In this document: positions 23,501 through 37,900 of the stretch, one piece after another | Numbering within the stretch: position 1 is the first letter of the stretch | How the letters are laid out: each line of letters begins with the position of its first letter | From: Selaginella tamariscina | Taxonomy: Eukaryota; Streptophyta; Lycopodiopsida; Selaginellales; Selaginellaceae | Reading direction: 5' to 3' | Assembly (NCBI GenBank): GCA_003024785.1 | Contig: PUQB01000296.1 | Location: 396,507 to 460,506, forward strand | Length of the DNA: 64,000 nt | Program-made: the position numbers and the translations under genes | Notes under the pieces: model-generated | Told to the model about the DNA's origin: nothing | The model's database searches: none | What the model saw: only the letters and a program-made list of their open reading frames with translations

Positions 23501-24976
23501 ACAATGGTGGATGCGGATGCACTTTCTCGAGCACCCCTCTCCGATTCCACTTTGCCTGCTCATGCAGTAGCTGCAGCGTTCGGTTTGATACAAGCCCCTC
23601 AGGTATTCGATGCCGACTTACCATCCTTGGAACAGTGGCAGGATGCTCAAAAACATGAACCATGGACGAGGCAATTACGCGATGCGTTTGCAAATCCGTC
23701 TTCCGAACCTCGGTTTCGACAATATCATGCTCAGTTTCGACTTCAGGATGGTTTATTGTATTTTATTGGGACAAATCCAGAGGACAGATGGCGTTTGGCT
23801 GTACCCTCTACATATGTTCCACACCTTCTTCGAGCATATCATGATTCACCTATTGTTGGAGGTCATCTTGGTCACCAACGAGTGTTGGAGAAGCTGCGCC
23901 GATCATTTTATTGGCCAGCATGCGTGGTGATGTGATCAGGTATATTCAAAGCTGTCCCACTTGTCAAACTCGGAATTCCTCTACGACTCGGGCCATGGGG
24001 TGTTGGAATCCATCAATGTCTCTCGCCCTTTTGAGTTAATTGCAGTGGATTTAATGGGACCTTTTCCACGTTCTTCTCAAGGTAACCAGTACATCATTGT
24101 TGTATCCGATTATTTAACTCGATGGGTGGAGGTTGGTGCTCTTCCGGATGCAACTGCCATGTCAACAGCTTTGTTTCTGTTCGATAATGTGGTTTTGCAG
24201 CATTCTTGTCCAGAGCGGATGTTATCAGACAATGGCCCCGCTTTCATTGCAGAGGTATTCCGAGTGTTGTGTGAGAGGTTAGGGGTAAAACATTCATTTG
24301 CCTCTCCGTATCATCCACAAACTGATGGTTTGGTGGAGCGATTGAATCGGACCTTCAAGGGTATGATCTCGAAGTATGTGAACTTCAATCACACGGACTG
24401 GGATTGGTATTTGCGATGTTTGAGATTTGCTTATGTAACAGGCATTCAGAGTTCGATTGGTATCTCTCCATTCAAGGCATTGTATGGATATGATCCTAAG
24501 TTGCCTAGTGAATTGGGGTTATCATCGAATCTGCCACGTGCCGAGGATGCAAAGATGTGGGCTCGACATTTGGATGCTGTTTTGCCTCTTCTGCGTGCAG
24601 AGTCTGCTGAACATCTTGGTCGAGCTCAAATGCGGCAGCAATCTTCTTACAATGCACGACATCAAATTCCACCAGATTTTGCTGACGGTGACTTAGTCCT
24701 GGTACGTTTTCCCAAGCTGACTGCACCTGGGCTTGCAACTGGTTTATTACATAAGTGGCTTGGTCCCTACCGAGTACTCCGAAAGGTTGGTCCTCAGGTA
24801 TATCAAGTACAGTTGGTGGGATCTCATGAGGTTGAGATAGTTCACGTGGTTCGAATGAAACGGTTTGTCGTTCGAGACTCGTTGAGTACATTTGGTCATA
24901 CCTTAGATGGCCCAGCTCACACGGATCCAGGACCATCAGATCCATCACCATCTACACAGCCGCAGAGGGGAGGATA

Positions 24977-25073
24977 GTGTAAGATACTGTATATTAGGTA
25001 ACATACCGTATATACGCATGTATATACACACATGCGTATATACGGTATGTTACCTAATATACAGTATCTTACA
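24977..25073. repeat. 97-bp hairpin replacing the 3' LTR of TE-2
   Basis: The first ~60 bases copy the start of the 5' LTR (TGTAAGATACTG...ACGCATG). At the internal palindrome the sequence turns round and runs out as the reverse complement of the same segment, ending CAGTATCTTACA. The two arms match over about 43 bases with a short TATATACA loop. The rest of the LTR is absent. As a result the whole element now begins and ends with inverted, not direct, terminal repeats. Confidence 0.9.
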
Positions 25074-28000
25074 TAATTAGAAGATAAATTGTGATTTGCT
25101 CTATCCATATTATATATTATTCAGTTATATTATTTATTCGATACACACATGTTCTATATTCACTTATTACATACTTATACTATTAATGTATAAATACATA
25201 TAGATATTGTTTGTGTATGTCTATATATGTGTATAACTTTGTTTAAACATGTGAAGGGAAACCTAAAGACTGCTGAATTCAAAAACTTAAATGAAGTGTT
25301 GTTTGAGATCATGTCCCTGTGCCCAATTTGAGTGAGGAGAAAACTAAATATACTTAAATATAAACATTAAGTATATGCACACACATCAAAACATTTACAT
25401 ACACATGTACATGCAATAAAACATTTACATATACATACACATGCACACTCATGCACAATAAAACATTTATATACATATATGCATATGCACATATGCACAC
25501 TAAAATATCCATAAACACATCACAAGTTATAAAACAATGACAAAGGCATATTAAAACATTCATAGACATATATGTATACACACCATTCGCCCACACGCAC
25601 AGTAACACACACAACACATATATACACATTAAAAGAAATTATTTAATAATAATATTGCATATACCTTTTCTATTTATTATTTTTAATATAAAGTATCTTC
25701 CATTTCTCACAAGCTTTTTCACTTCAATATAATTTGCTTGTGTATTTTGATTAGTAAGAAAAAAATTAATTAAATATATTATTTTATTACCTTCTAATTT
25801 ATTAATAAATATATTGAAAAGCTTGGCTGACATCTTGAATTGTTTCAAAATGATAAAATACTAATAATAATAATTTCTGATTTATCAATACATATAATAT
25901 TGCCGATCTCAAAATTCTATATATCGCTCGTAAATCAATAATTTACTTCAACCTAAATAATAAACTCGTAGAAGTGTATAATAAAAAGAAAATTAAAAAA
26001 TAAAAATAAAAATATTTACACATATATTAAAAGAACTAAAATTTAAAATTTGTAAAAGCAACATTATATATATATATTACATTGTTTAGTTTAATTTGTC
26101 TTTCTTTATATGTATCCTTTATGTAAATATAAAGTTGGTTATAATTACTTAATCCATTAAACATTGGCATATTCTTAAAGTATAAGTATATATTTGCCTT
26201 TCCAATATGTGAAAAATTAAAAAAACTTGTTTAAGTATTGTATTATCTTTAAATAAAACATGTAAATTAATTTAGAAAGGAAAATTAAGTAAAGTTAAAC
26301 AAAAAATATAAATTAATGGAAAGTTTAAAAGTTAAGGCAGCGAAAAACACTAAACAGGTAAGTTTAAGAAATAAATAAGCAAATTTAAGAGAGTTGAGAA
26401 ACCTTATTAATATGTAGAAAAGAAAAAGTTAAGTAAATTTAGGAGAATTTAAGTTAGTCAATAATGCAAAACCTTAAACATGAAAGCTTAAAAATTATGT
26501 ACTCTTAAACAAGGGTGATTCCTTGGTTAATAAAAGCATTAACTAAGGTTCTTTACCCTACTTATCAACTAAATAAGGAAACTTACTAAGTTTGATAGGT
26601 TATATTTGGTGGTGTTGATAAATTAAAAATAGTTGGATATTCATTTTGAAGGTTTAAATGCATGTACCTCCTTAGAAAGTCCATATCAAGTGGGGTAAAA
26701 GTTAATGTTGGTTTTTGGTATAAACTTCATCTTGAAATAAAATATAATTATTCAAAAAGTTGGTTTCTTGACTTTGCATTATGGTCGTAAATGGGGGCAC
26801 TCAGAGAACATACAAAGTATGTATCTTTAGTCCTTTGGAATATTGAAAAGTAAATTTTTTTTGTCTTAAGGATAATGGTGTTCCTTGAGTTCAGTTTTGT
26901 ATCTATGAAAGTATGATGTTGTAGTTACTAAGTTAAATCAAGAAAATAATCAAAATAGTATTCCTTCTTTATGATCAAATATAAGGTACCTAACATATGG
27001 TCTGATATCCAATTTGAGAAGATGAGGTTTTCTATCACCTCATTTGTTAAGATATTTATACTCTAGACTTTAAAAGTATTTGTGACAGTCTTTTTAAGAT
27101 TGATTATAAACGACTTAATAAAGTATGACATAATATCTGTTGAATATTGAGATTGGAGTGCTTAATATTGAGACTTGATTATGATCACATGGGGTGTGGC
27201 CTTAATCATGAGATAGAAAGATCAAAATGAGGGATTTGACTAACACTTTAATAAGCAGCATTTTAATGTTGTGACTTGAAATGCAGTCTTTAAGTTACTG
27301 AGAAATGAGAAAGAGTTTTTCAAAAATATTGCTTAGGAGCAATGTAATACTTTGTAGGATTACTAAGTGTCCAGAATCAGTGGTGTATTTTAGTTCAATA
27401 TATTGAATTAGATATTTTATTTATGTTTAGGGAGTTTAATTGAATTATGAGATATAACAAAAATCTGAAGTTAGCATGACACTTCAATGTCATGATAACA
27501 TTAATGTGAAGGTTGATATCTTACTAAGTCAGTTAAATGAGCCAGACACTAGTTTTATGATTTTTTTTAGTCCCTGAACAATTCCTCGAAATACTGAAGT
27601 AGCTTATATTTTTTCATTTCAAACTAAAGTTTGATTCATACTAACTAAGTCCAAAGTCCATATTATAATTTTTGTATTTCGATAAATAATATTTTGTAAA
27701 TTCATATCTACTAATATAATAACTAGGGGAAAACTTGGAATTTGAACATTATGTGATCAATATCAGTTTGGGAGTATCAATATCGAAATTGCAACTATTA
27801 ATGGAATAGGGATTATTTTAGAGGAGCTTATCAAAACACTAATTGTTAAAATTAGTGGAGAGGTTATATTTTTATAACTTCGGAGGGGAAAAACATTTAC
27901 ATAATCAGTTTGAGAATTAAAAATGAAATAATGTTACGAAGGCGTGTAATATTACAGTTCAAGGAGATTCTTATCGTAGGAATTAATTTTAAAATTCAGT

Positions 28001-31000
28001 ATTTAAACTTAGCAAGATAAGGAATTAAGAATTAATGAATAAACCTAGTTGTTTGTGCTCTTTAGGGAATGAGTACAATAAAAATGGGTCAGTTGAGACA
28101 TGTGATATCTAGAGATCGCCGGTTGAGGCACTAGATAGGTTGAGTTTTTTAATTTCCACATTAGTTGATAAAAAGGCATGTTAACTTATATTTGCTCCCT
28201 GAACTGGTCGGTGTATTTTAAAAAATACAAGTCAGTTGTGAAAGGCAAATGGTAGTATTATGACACTTGGTTGCAAATTTGACTTGAATTTGATTTTCAT
28301 CGAGAATGAATTTATGTGTCATGTGGGTATATGTGGGACACATCTCCTTGGTGGGGTTAAGGCATGAGCCTAGGTCTCTTGAGGCAAGTAAAGACTACTC
28401 AGGTTATCCTTTAAAGTTTAGAGGGTAGTCATTATAGAGGGACTTAGGGTCTTACCCTAAGTCTTATACTTAATTGGACATTTGTTAAATTTTCAAGGTT
28501 GTCTTGAAAAACTTAGTGTTGCTTACAGAGGGTGTTGACACTAGGTGGCCACTTGACAACCACGTGTTGCTATGTATTAACCCTTTCGGTTAAAACTCTG
28601 ACATAGACCCTTAACTCACCTTAAACTTAACCTTTTGAGTTTAGATAACCATCAGATAGTCATGGGATAGACTTTGTAGGATAATTGTCAAATGGATGTA
28701 GAATGGCTATTGATGGGGCGTTGATGACCAACTCACAGACAATAGACATACACACTAAATAAACTTTATTATATAAGATTACTATGCTTATATAATTAAT
28801 ATACAAATATTTAAGAAATAAACATAAGTAATTAAATTATAGCGAAGATGAGGAAAAAATTGGAAAGAAAGACCATATGAAATCTATATATAATACTTTA
28901 AAAAAGTTTGTTTAGTCTTATGCTATACATATAAATTTAATATATTAAAGTTTTATTTATGAGAATTGAAATATATAAACAAATAAATTTACATACATAC
29001 ATGTATTTAATTTCTTTAATGCATAATGTGTATGCATCTAAATTTATAAATATATATACGTATATATGTATTCTTCATACGTCCTATAAAGTTAATATTT
29101 TATTATAATTTAGAATTATTAATGATTTTCATACTATGTATATAAATATTCTTTCTCTTAATACAGTGTTTCACTCAATTACTCACAATATAAATATGTA
29201 TTATTAGTGTAAATATAAAAATATCCTAGATCTATTACATATTTTGATGTTGATTAGTGTTGTAAACCTCAAGTAATCTACGAATATATCTAGATAACGC
29301 TGTTAATTATTTTTTGAAAAATAAATCAATGGTCCATATTTAATATTAAAATATAAAAAATTATTATTATTTTTGAGGAAAAAATATACTTAAAGAATCA
29401 AATCAATTGCTAAGATTCATTTTTTTTTAATATATTTATTAAGTATATCATATATATTTTATGTTTTTGCATTTACTTGTTAATTTGTTTAATACATGTG
29501 TTAACCAGCAAACAACATATGTGTTTGAATATATATAAACATTATTATTTAACAATATCTTTGTAAGTAATTGAGAAGTAAAGTATAAAGAGAAATTATA
29601 TTTTATATAGTCTTGAAATTCATAAAAATAATTAATATATACAAAGTATACACTTAGTATATAGTTATAAATATTAATAAAAAATAAATTTCATAAATAT
29701 ATTTACAAGCATACACATCTATAAAAGAATCTAAATTTTAAATAAATTTAAATACATATATATTCAGCATAATCATATTTATGCATGTATATGTGATGAT
29801 ATTCTAATGTTTTAATATTTAGCATATTTCTAGCATTTTATATGAATATTTGCAAAAATAAAATTGTTAAATATACCATAGAATAAATTATGTTAAAGTT
29901 ATACCAATTATTAGTGGGTACATATCACATTTGAGAGATAATTATCTTTATCAAGCAACTAATTTGTTTTAATGAGAAGAATTTTGCAAGTGCATGTGTG
30001 CATTATATAACGTATATATGTAGTGTATATTATTTAAGTTATGCATATGGTGTGCTTTATAACGAAAAGTGTAATACATATTTTATATTTATATATATAA
30101 CAATTAGTTTTCTCTCTTATGTATAAATCTTTATATGTGAAGTGTGTAATATATATACGATGTAATCAACATATTTTTGAGATTTAACATATTATATTTG
30201 TTGTTTATGTAGGCAAGCTTTTACTTAAACATTAAAAATGCATCTTGAAAAATAAAACAAAACAAATGATTTCATTAAACATAAATATCTTGTTTTATTA
30301 TAAGGATGCATTTTCTAACATGGAGGTATAAGCTTGTCTGCAATAAATAAAAAATGTACTATGTTAAATCTGAAAGGATATGTTACTTATGTCATATATA
30401 TATTACACACCTTACATGTAAAGATGTGTGTGTGAAAAAAAGAACTAATTATTATATATATAAATATAAAATATGTCTAAATTTTTCATTATAATGCACA
30501 TCACATGCATAACTCATACATACACATGCACCTATAAAGTTCTTCTCACCAAAATAAATTGGTTGTTTGGTATAAATAATTATTTGAATTACTTGTAAAA
30601 GTGGTATGTACTCGTTAACAATTGTGAAAATTGTAAATTATAAGAAATAAAACTTTCAAAAATACTTTAGCATATTGCAATCGAAAATTTGCAGCTTGAA
30701 TTTTATAAGAAAGAAAAAGATTAATTGTAATTAATTTAAATCAAATTGGTGGAATAAGAAGTTAATCAAAAACATTATTCACACCATAAAGTCAATGTTA
30801 TGATTAATTGACTATTTTTTTAAATCTTAAGTCGGATTTATATAAATGATACACAAGTGATGGTACCTACATTCCATCGCACTAAAGTTTAATTTAACAT
30901 ACACATATGGGAGCTTCTTAAACTTTCAATAATTTAAGATTGAGTTTTTCATAACACCATTGTTACCCATATAAAAATTAAAAAAATAAGAGTCACAATC

Positions 31001-31627
31001 AAATTTAAGATGTACACTAGTACATGTAGATTTTTTCTTGCTCATTCAACAAGCAAACACAGCTCTAGTTAAGTACCATAAGCATACAAAGTAGAATAAA
31101 ATAATGAACATCTTTAAATATATCTGCATTAACAAAATAAAATAAATGATTTCAACTTATACATGCATGTATGTAGTAATTGTGTGTGCATGTGCATGTC
31201 TTTTCATATGTATTTTAATGATGTACACCAATTTATGAAAATAAAATACAAAAAATATATAAGTTGAACGACTACATGTGTATATACACATATATATATA
31301 AAAGACACATGTCTCATGTATACATTCATAAATTATTTGGTCATAATGATTCCTAATAAGAGCTAGCTTAATCATGGACTCAATAGTCATCTTACCATCT
31401 CGATATACTTTGTCCTTGAGTTATATACATATGCATGTTTGAAAAATAATATCTCTTATAAATATATGTATACAAGCACATATTTATATTGTATGTATGT
31501 ACATATATTATACATGTTTTGTCCATTTCCTAAATAGTGCATTTATGAGATAACTTGTGAGAGTACTGACTGTAGATTGCTTGCTTAACAAAGCTACATG
31601 TTCCGTGTCGTTAGACCACACTGGACT
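25074..31627. other. AT-rich gene desert
   Basis: No coding region, RNA gene or intact element is seen on either strand. About 26.49-26.56 kb and 28.29-28.60 kb resemble the 3' half of family S. The rest is AT-rich with many short ATATAT and TAAATT runs, probably very old mobile DNA. Confidence 0.6.
28290..28603 (+). repeat. Old family-S 3'-end fragment
   Basis: Matches the last ~310 bases of the S copies, from a GGGTATATGTGGGACACATCTCC-like stretch to the end GGTTAAAACTCTGACA. It is clearly more diverged than S1-S6. The upstream boundary is unclear. Confidence 0.7.
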
Positions 31628-34392
31628 ATGTATGTCATAGTTTATACTATGACTTTTCCTTACTTTGGACGTTGACTGTTGTTACCTATTGTACTATGTT
31701 TGATGAACCCTAAATGTAGTGAAAAACAACCTCGCTTAGTGCACTTAGGTGTTTAAGGGTAGTTTGGCCAATTGTCCCTAGATATGGCGAGAAACACTAG
31801 GTGAAGGTAGAAACTTACCTTCTAAAAAACTCTCCCCAATTTTGATGTCTCAGTTAAGTTTTTTTGTTAGATTAGATGAGTTTGGCGTGATAAATGGGGT
31901 TAGGAACACTCTTAGAGTTGACCTAACCCTAGGGTTACCCTAACCCACGCCTTAAAATCCCCTCCCCTTGGGTATGGTTTAGGAGTAAGAGTTAGGTTAG
32001 GTGAAAACTCATCTCATTAACTAAGGGGCTTGCATTCTGTGCCAGCCCACTTACATAATCAGGAAAAGGGGGGGGCGGGGAGGACTCTGTCACATAAATA
32101 AGGTAGGGTATATGTAGGATAGTTCTTAAGTTCATGATAGAGCTCGTTATTCTTTTACTGGTGCAAGCTCTAGCTTGTGTCGCCAAGGCACAACCCTTTG
32201 TTGTGCTGCCTCAACTTCTAAACAGTAGGAGTATGTCTCACCTTTAGGGTAACCTACCCTTAATGTTGGTGAATCCATGCATAGGAGGTCTTGTTAGAAT
32301 GCATGTTCCAAGAGTCAAAGGTTGAGGCCTGTCCCCAGCCTCCTATTCCATGTTAAGTTAAGAGTAGCACTTGTAGCTCAGTAGGACTGTCATAGTTTTT
32401 TACTATGACTCGACCCTTTTACTTTGGGGTTTGACTGTTGTTACCTATTGGATTATGTGACGAACCCTATATGTAGAAGAAACAGGCCCACATAGTACAC
32501 TTGGGTATCTAATGATGGTCCGGCTGGGTGTCGTTAGGTATTTGCAAGAAACTCTTGGCGAAGCTAGCACTTCCATTTAGAAAACTCTCCCCGTTTTAAC
32601 GTTCTAGGTTAGGGTTTTTCACAAAGTATAGCTTGTCAAAAAAGGGTTAGGGACACCCCTGCGGTAACCCTAGGGTTGCCCTAACCCCACGCCCTAATAC
32701 CCCCCCCCTAGGGGTTAGGTTTATGGTTAGGTTAGGCATCTCTTTTCACTAAGGGTTGGCATTTCCGTGCCAGTCCACTTACTCATGTAGGAAAACAGGG
32801 GGGGGAGTTCCGTCACATAAATAAGGTAGAGTACGTGTAGTGAGGCTTCTTGGGTTCAAAAAAGAGCTCATTAACTTCCTACTAATGCAAGTTAAGCTTG
32901 TGTCGTCAAGGCGCAACCCTTTGTTGTGCTGCCCAAACTTCCACATGATAGGGGTACGTTCCACTTTTGGGTTAAACTATCCTTATTGTTGTAGGATCTC
33001 GCCTTTGTGACGGGGGTATGTTACTTCCAAGGAGTTAGTCAAATTCCTTAGTCCGAAAACCTGCTCGCAAGTTCAAAGGCATTGCCCGAGTTCACGTTGC
33101 TTCGGCCGCCTCAACCATGCCAGGCTAGGAACGATACCTATAGCTCAATTGGTCTGCATATCTTAATTCACAAGGTGAGCCTCGTTCATGGACTTAGTTA
33201 GCTAGGGGCTTAAGTTCCTAAGGGTTGTGTCAGAGTTTAACCCAAAGGGCTAACACTTGGCAACACGTGGTTGCCAAGTGGCCATTTGGCGTCATCACCC
33301 TGTGTGAGCAACGCTAAGTCTTCCAAGATAACCCTAAGAGTTTGACTCAAGGGCCCAATTAGGCAAAAGACTTAAAGTCCTACCCTAAGTCCCCTAGAAT
33401 GACCATCCCCTGAAACCTAGTGGATAACTCAAGTAAGGATTCTGTCCCAGTAAACCTAGACAGGCTCATGCCCTAACCCACAAAGGAAATATGTCTCACA
33501 CATACTCCCGTGACAGAGCTAAGGCATCGTCACTTACCCCTTAAGGAATCACCCTCATTCGGGAGTACAACCCCTTTAGGGCGACAAGGGGTACCTTGAA
33601 CCACGACTAACCCCTAAGGGTTTGGGTGGCCATGTCATACCCTAGACCTAGGGCTAGTACTTAGTGAGGACATGAGTGTGCGCCGTAGGCGGACACAAAT
33701 GTTCTATTAAGTAAACTCCCTAAGGCTAGGTTTGGAAAACCCTAAGTTCATGACCTTGCGAGTGCTTTACGAAAAGGCTCATGCTAACAAGCTTAGGTTG
33801 TTTAACCCCTGGATTCTAAGGAGGACACTCCCCTAGCCAAGTGTGCCTAAGCACACCTAGTTACAAGACCTAACCTCCCTTGAGCAAATGCCTAAGGCTT
33901 AGCACCCTAGTGCGAGCACAAGCATGTCTATTTGTCAAAGTATTCAACCCTTAGCGACAAGCCCATGACACAACCCCAAAGGGCGTGCCTCGGGTGCTGT
34001 ATCGTGTGACGTTTAGCCCAGTGTCACATCTCTATGTGACACTGCCTTCCCTGATGTGGGCTATCATGCCATAGCCCTTAGATTCAAAAGTTGCACCAAG
34101 TGCCACAAAAGTGGCTTCTAAATGCCAACTCTAGAACCCCTCAATTATCCCTCAAGACCCGGTAAGGAAACCCTGTCAATCAAGAACCCACAACCACAGT
34201 TGGACAAGGACATGAATGTGCCCTGGTTAGCTGTGAGTGTTGCTCTTAGCTTGACATGGAGGAGGAGGCTGGAGACAAGCCTCAACCTCTGCTTCTTAGA
34301 ATGTCAAGACCTCCCAGGCATGGATTCGCTAACGTTAAGGGTAAGCTACCCCGAAGGTGGGACGTACCCCTATTGTCTGGAAGTTAGGGCGG

Positions 34393-34901
34393 TGTCAAGC
34401 CACGATCCAGGAACCAGGAAGAGAGCAGGATTCCAAGAACAAGAAGGCTTGACTCAGGAGTAGGACAAAGAGTAGGACAGGATCCACGAGCAAGACTGGA
34501 ACAGGATAGGATCCGGGAGCAAGACAGGAAGGTGCAAGATAGGATCTAGGAACAAGACAGGAGCAGGATAGGATCCAGGAGCGAGACAAGGAAAGAACAA
34601 GAAACAAGGAGCAAGACAAGAACAAGACAAGACAAGGTTGATCGTAGTAAGACTGGTGTTGATAGTAACTGATTGTACAACAATTAGGTCAGAGCTTTTA
34701 TGCTCACAACTCCAAGCTAATCTGGTCATAAGTCTAATCTAGTCATGAGCTAAGAATAGTGACCCTTATCCTCTAGGCATATCTTGTAGCATATCCTATA
34801 GGCATATCCTATAGGAATATCCTGTAGGTATATCCTGTAATCCATATCCTGTATCCTGTATCCTGTATCCAGAATCCTGCATCCTATATCGGGTTGTGAC
34901 A
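34393..34901 (-). repeat. 3' LTR of TE-3
   Basis: 509 bases, bounded by TGTCAAGCC and GGTTGTGACA on the plus strand. It contains tandem copies of a GGAGCAAGACAGGA-like purine unit and of 'tatcctg' heptamers. The other LTR (39882-40356) is 475 bases; much of the size difference lies in these tandem units. Confidence 0.9.
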
Positions 34902-37900
34902 GCACCTCCTCCCTAAGGACGAGTTCCATGAGTCTTAGGACATGGTTTAGCAGAATAATGCCGATGAAAAGCAGCAACTTTGGAAGAAGCATGGAGTAAG
35001 TTGGATGCAAGTTCCCAAGTGCGATCGGTAGGCAAATAACCTTTCCAATCCACCAAGTATTGAAGTTGACGGCGATGAAGACAAGAATCAAGGATGGCTG
35101 CAACTTCGTACTCAGGTTCACAGGCAATGACCACAGGAGGGGGAGGAGAAGAAGCACGACCAGGAAGAGAAGAAGGATGATACGGCTCCAACAAGGAGGT
35201 GTGAAACACAGGATGAAGTTTCACCGTAGATGGTAACTCGAGTCGGAAAGCTACAGGATTAACTTCTGCCACAATCCTGTAAGGGCCCAATCGTTGAAAA
35301 TCCAACTTAGAAGAAGGCATGTTGGTGCAAATGTGTTGACGAAGAAGCCACACGAGATCACCAATCTTGTATGCAGGTGCCAACTGACGGTGAGCATCAG
35401 CATGATGCTTGTATCGTTCCTGTGCCTGCTGAAGATGAACCCAGATATCATCCTGTACTTGACGAAGATGCTGGAGACGATCCTGTACTGCAGGAGCGGA
35501 AGAAGGAGAAGCAGGAGGAGCAAAGTCAAAACGTGGATGGTGGCCTGTAAGAGCAAAGAAAGTGTCTGGCATGTAGATGCGTGAACGGAGTTGTTGTAGG
35601 CAAACTCTGCCATTGGAAGAAGGTCCAACTAGTTGTCCTGTTGGTAAATGATGAAGCAACGAAGATACTGTTCCAAGGTCGGAATTGTGCGTTTTGACTG
35701 CCCATCAGTTTGCGGATGATATCCTGAAGAAAGATCCGTTTTAACCTGTAGACTCCAAAGAAGCTCTCGCCAAAACTTGGACATGAATTGTGGACTTCGA
35801 TTGGAAACAATGCTCTCAGGAAGACCATGATGTCGGAACACTTTACGGATCACCAATTTAGCAGTTGTTTGACATGTAGCTGTCTTGTTGCAGGGTAGGA
35901 AATGAGCCTGCTTGGTGAAACGGTCAACCACCACAAGAACTGCATCGAATCCACGAGAAGGAGGAAGATCTGTGAGGAAATCCATAGAAATGGATCTTCA
36001 AGGAGCAGAAGGAACAAGAAGAGGACGAAGAAGACTAGAGGGTGCATGATGAGGCATCTTCGACATGTTACAAGTGTCACAGCTTCGTACAAACCTTTCC
36101 ACAAAACCTGCAACCCAGGCCACCAATAGTTGTGAGTCACCAACTCCACTGTCTTGGCCACACCAAAATGTCCTGTAGCCGGGGTATCATGACAATCCTG
36201 TACCACACGAGTCCTAGAAATACCAATAGGAACGTACAGGAGACCTTCCCTGTACAGGAGTCCATCCTGTATGGTGAACAAATTGTAGTCTGAACGGGAA
36301 CTGGAGGAAGAGGAACTTGCAATGTCAGGATGAATGTGTGAGAACACATTCTTTGCCGAGTCGTCTGTAGCCAACTGCGAACGGATGTCCTGTAGGAGTG
36401 TTGAATCTGCTGAAGCCTGATGAACCTGTAGTGCCGCAAGCCAGAATCGATCAGGACCCAACAACACTTGTCTTTGACAGTCATATGCAGGATCGCCCGG
36501 GATCGGTGCAAGGTAAGAGCGCCTAGACAATGCGTCCGTTTTGCCATTCCAAAAACCGAGCCTGTAGACGATGATGAAATCAAAACGTGATAAGAACTCT
36601 GCCCACCTAGCCTGTCGCCGACTGTGAACTCGAGCCATTTGAAAATACTCCAGGTTCTTGTGATCCGTAAGAACTTGTATAGGATGCACAGCACCTTCCA
36701 GGAAATGCTGCCACTCCTCGAACGAATCCACAATGGCCTTGAGTTCCTTGTCATGAATCTCGTAATTGATCTCCACCGAAAGGAACTTAGGAGAGTGAAA
36801 AGCTACAGGATGAAGCAACTTGTCTTCTCCAACTTGTGATAGGACGGATCCTACTGCAAAATCCGAAGCATCTGCTTTAACGAAGAAAGGATGAGAAGGA
36901 TCAGGATGTGCTAAAATCGGAGTTGTCATGAAGGCGTCCTTGAGTGTTGTGAATGCATGTTCCGCCTTGTCGGACCAAGAGAAAACCCTGTGCACTTGGT
37001 GAGTTCCGTGAGTGGAAGTACACGCTTGGAGAAGTCCTGTATGAACCGCCTGTAGAAGTTTGCAAAGCCAAGGAAACATTATACATCTCGTATAGACTTG
37101 GGCCTCTCCCACTCCACGATGGTCTTCACCTTGTGCATGTCCATGGAAACGCCAGCAGGAGAGACGATGTAGCCCAAGAACTCCACAGAATCCCTATTGA
37201 AAAACACTTCTCCAACTTCGCGTACAGGCCATGCTCGCGAAGCCGCTATAGAACTAATCGTACATGTTTGTCATGTGCCGCCTGGTCCTTGGAGAAAATC
37301 AAAATGTCGTCGAGGTAGATCACCACAAACTGGTCCAAGAAGTCACGAAAGATATTGTTCACCATGTGTTGGAACATGGCTGGGGCATTGGTAAGGCCGA
37401 AGGGCATCACCGTGTACTCGAAGTGTCCATACCTTGTACGAAACACCTTTGCTCCTCGCAGCCGATCGAGAAGTTTCGGGATCAATGGCAACGGTACCGA
37501 TTCCGATGGTGACTTGATTCAAACCCCTGTAGTCCACAACCAAACGTAAATTCCCATCCTTCTTCTTGACAAAGAAGATAGGTGCTCCTGCAGGGGACTT
37601 TGAGTGACGAATGAAGCCGGATGCCAAGTTGTCCTGATGTACTGACGAAGAACCTCAACTCTGTGGGTGACAGTGCATAAATCGGTCCAAACGGTGGAGT
37701 CTTTCCTTCCGCAAGATCAATAGGACATCGTAGGACCTGTGAACAGGAAGAACTGCAGCCTTATGCTTGTCAAAAACGTCCTGAAAGGTGTGATACTTGG
37801 ATGGTAGGGAAGAAGGAGGAGAAGGAAGGAGCAGGAGAAGGAGATTGAAAAACAGGAGAGTCAAACATAGGAAAGGTAGAAGAGGACGTAGGAGTTACTT

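Larger units (their letters stand above)
20325..25073 (+). mobile_element. TE-2: Ty3/gypsy retrotransposon with fold-back 3' end
   Basis: The 5' LTR is 20325-20530, with a TATA-like box 'tatataag' near 20466. A primer-binding-type TGG follows at 20532. Parts in order: gag 20584-21591, with a CX2CX4HX4C zinc knuckle at 21478-21519; aspartic protease (VDTGSS) about 21.66-21.97 kb; reverse transcriptase about 22.4-23.0 kb with its active-site FIDD near 22735; RNase H about 23.1-23.5 kb; integrase about 23.8-24.98 kb with SDNGPAF and HPQTDGLVERLNRT; and a GPY module (WLGPYRVL) near 24755. There is no chromodomain. A polypurine tract (24963-24972) precedes the 3' LTR start at 24977. The copy is broken, with roughly five or six breaks, and is fairly young by its well-preserved domains. 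TAAT flanks both ends (20321-20324 and 25074-25077), a 4-5 bp target duplication. Confidence 0.88.

Noticed and set aside
20325-25073. TE-2 as a cut-and-paste DNA transposon because of its inverted ends
   Set aside because: It encodes gag, protease, reverse transcriptase, RNase H and integrase and has a polypurine tract; the inverted end is explained by a folded 3' LTR.
25354-25848. Minus-strand frames of 70-90 codons in the AT-rich desert
   Set aside because: Low-complexity (VCVYVNVL, TA-rich) text without homology or splice context.
34122-34463. Open frame (LTWRRRLETSLNLC ... LRVSYPEGG) that recurs at 50479-50745 and, inverted, at 53564-53761
   Set aside because: It recurs because family-S DNA recurs. 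Its ends shift between copies, it has no recognisable domain, and copies are interrupted at different points.
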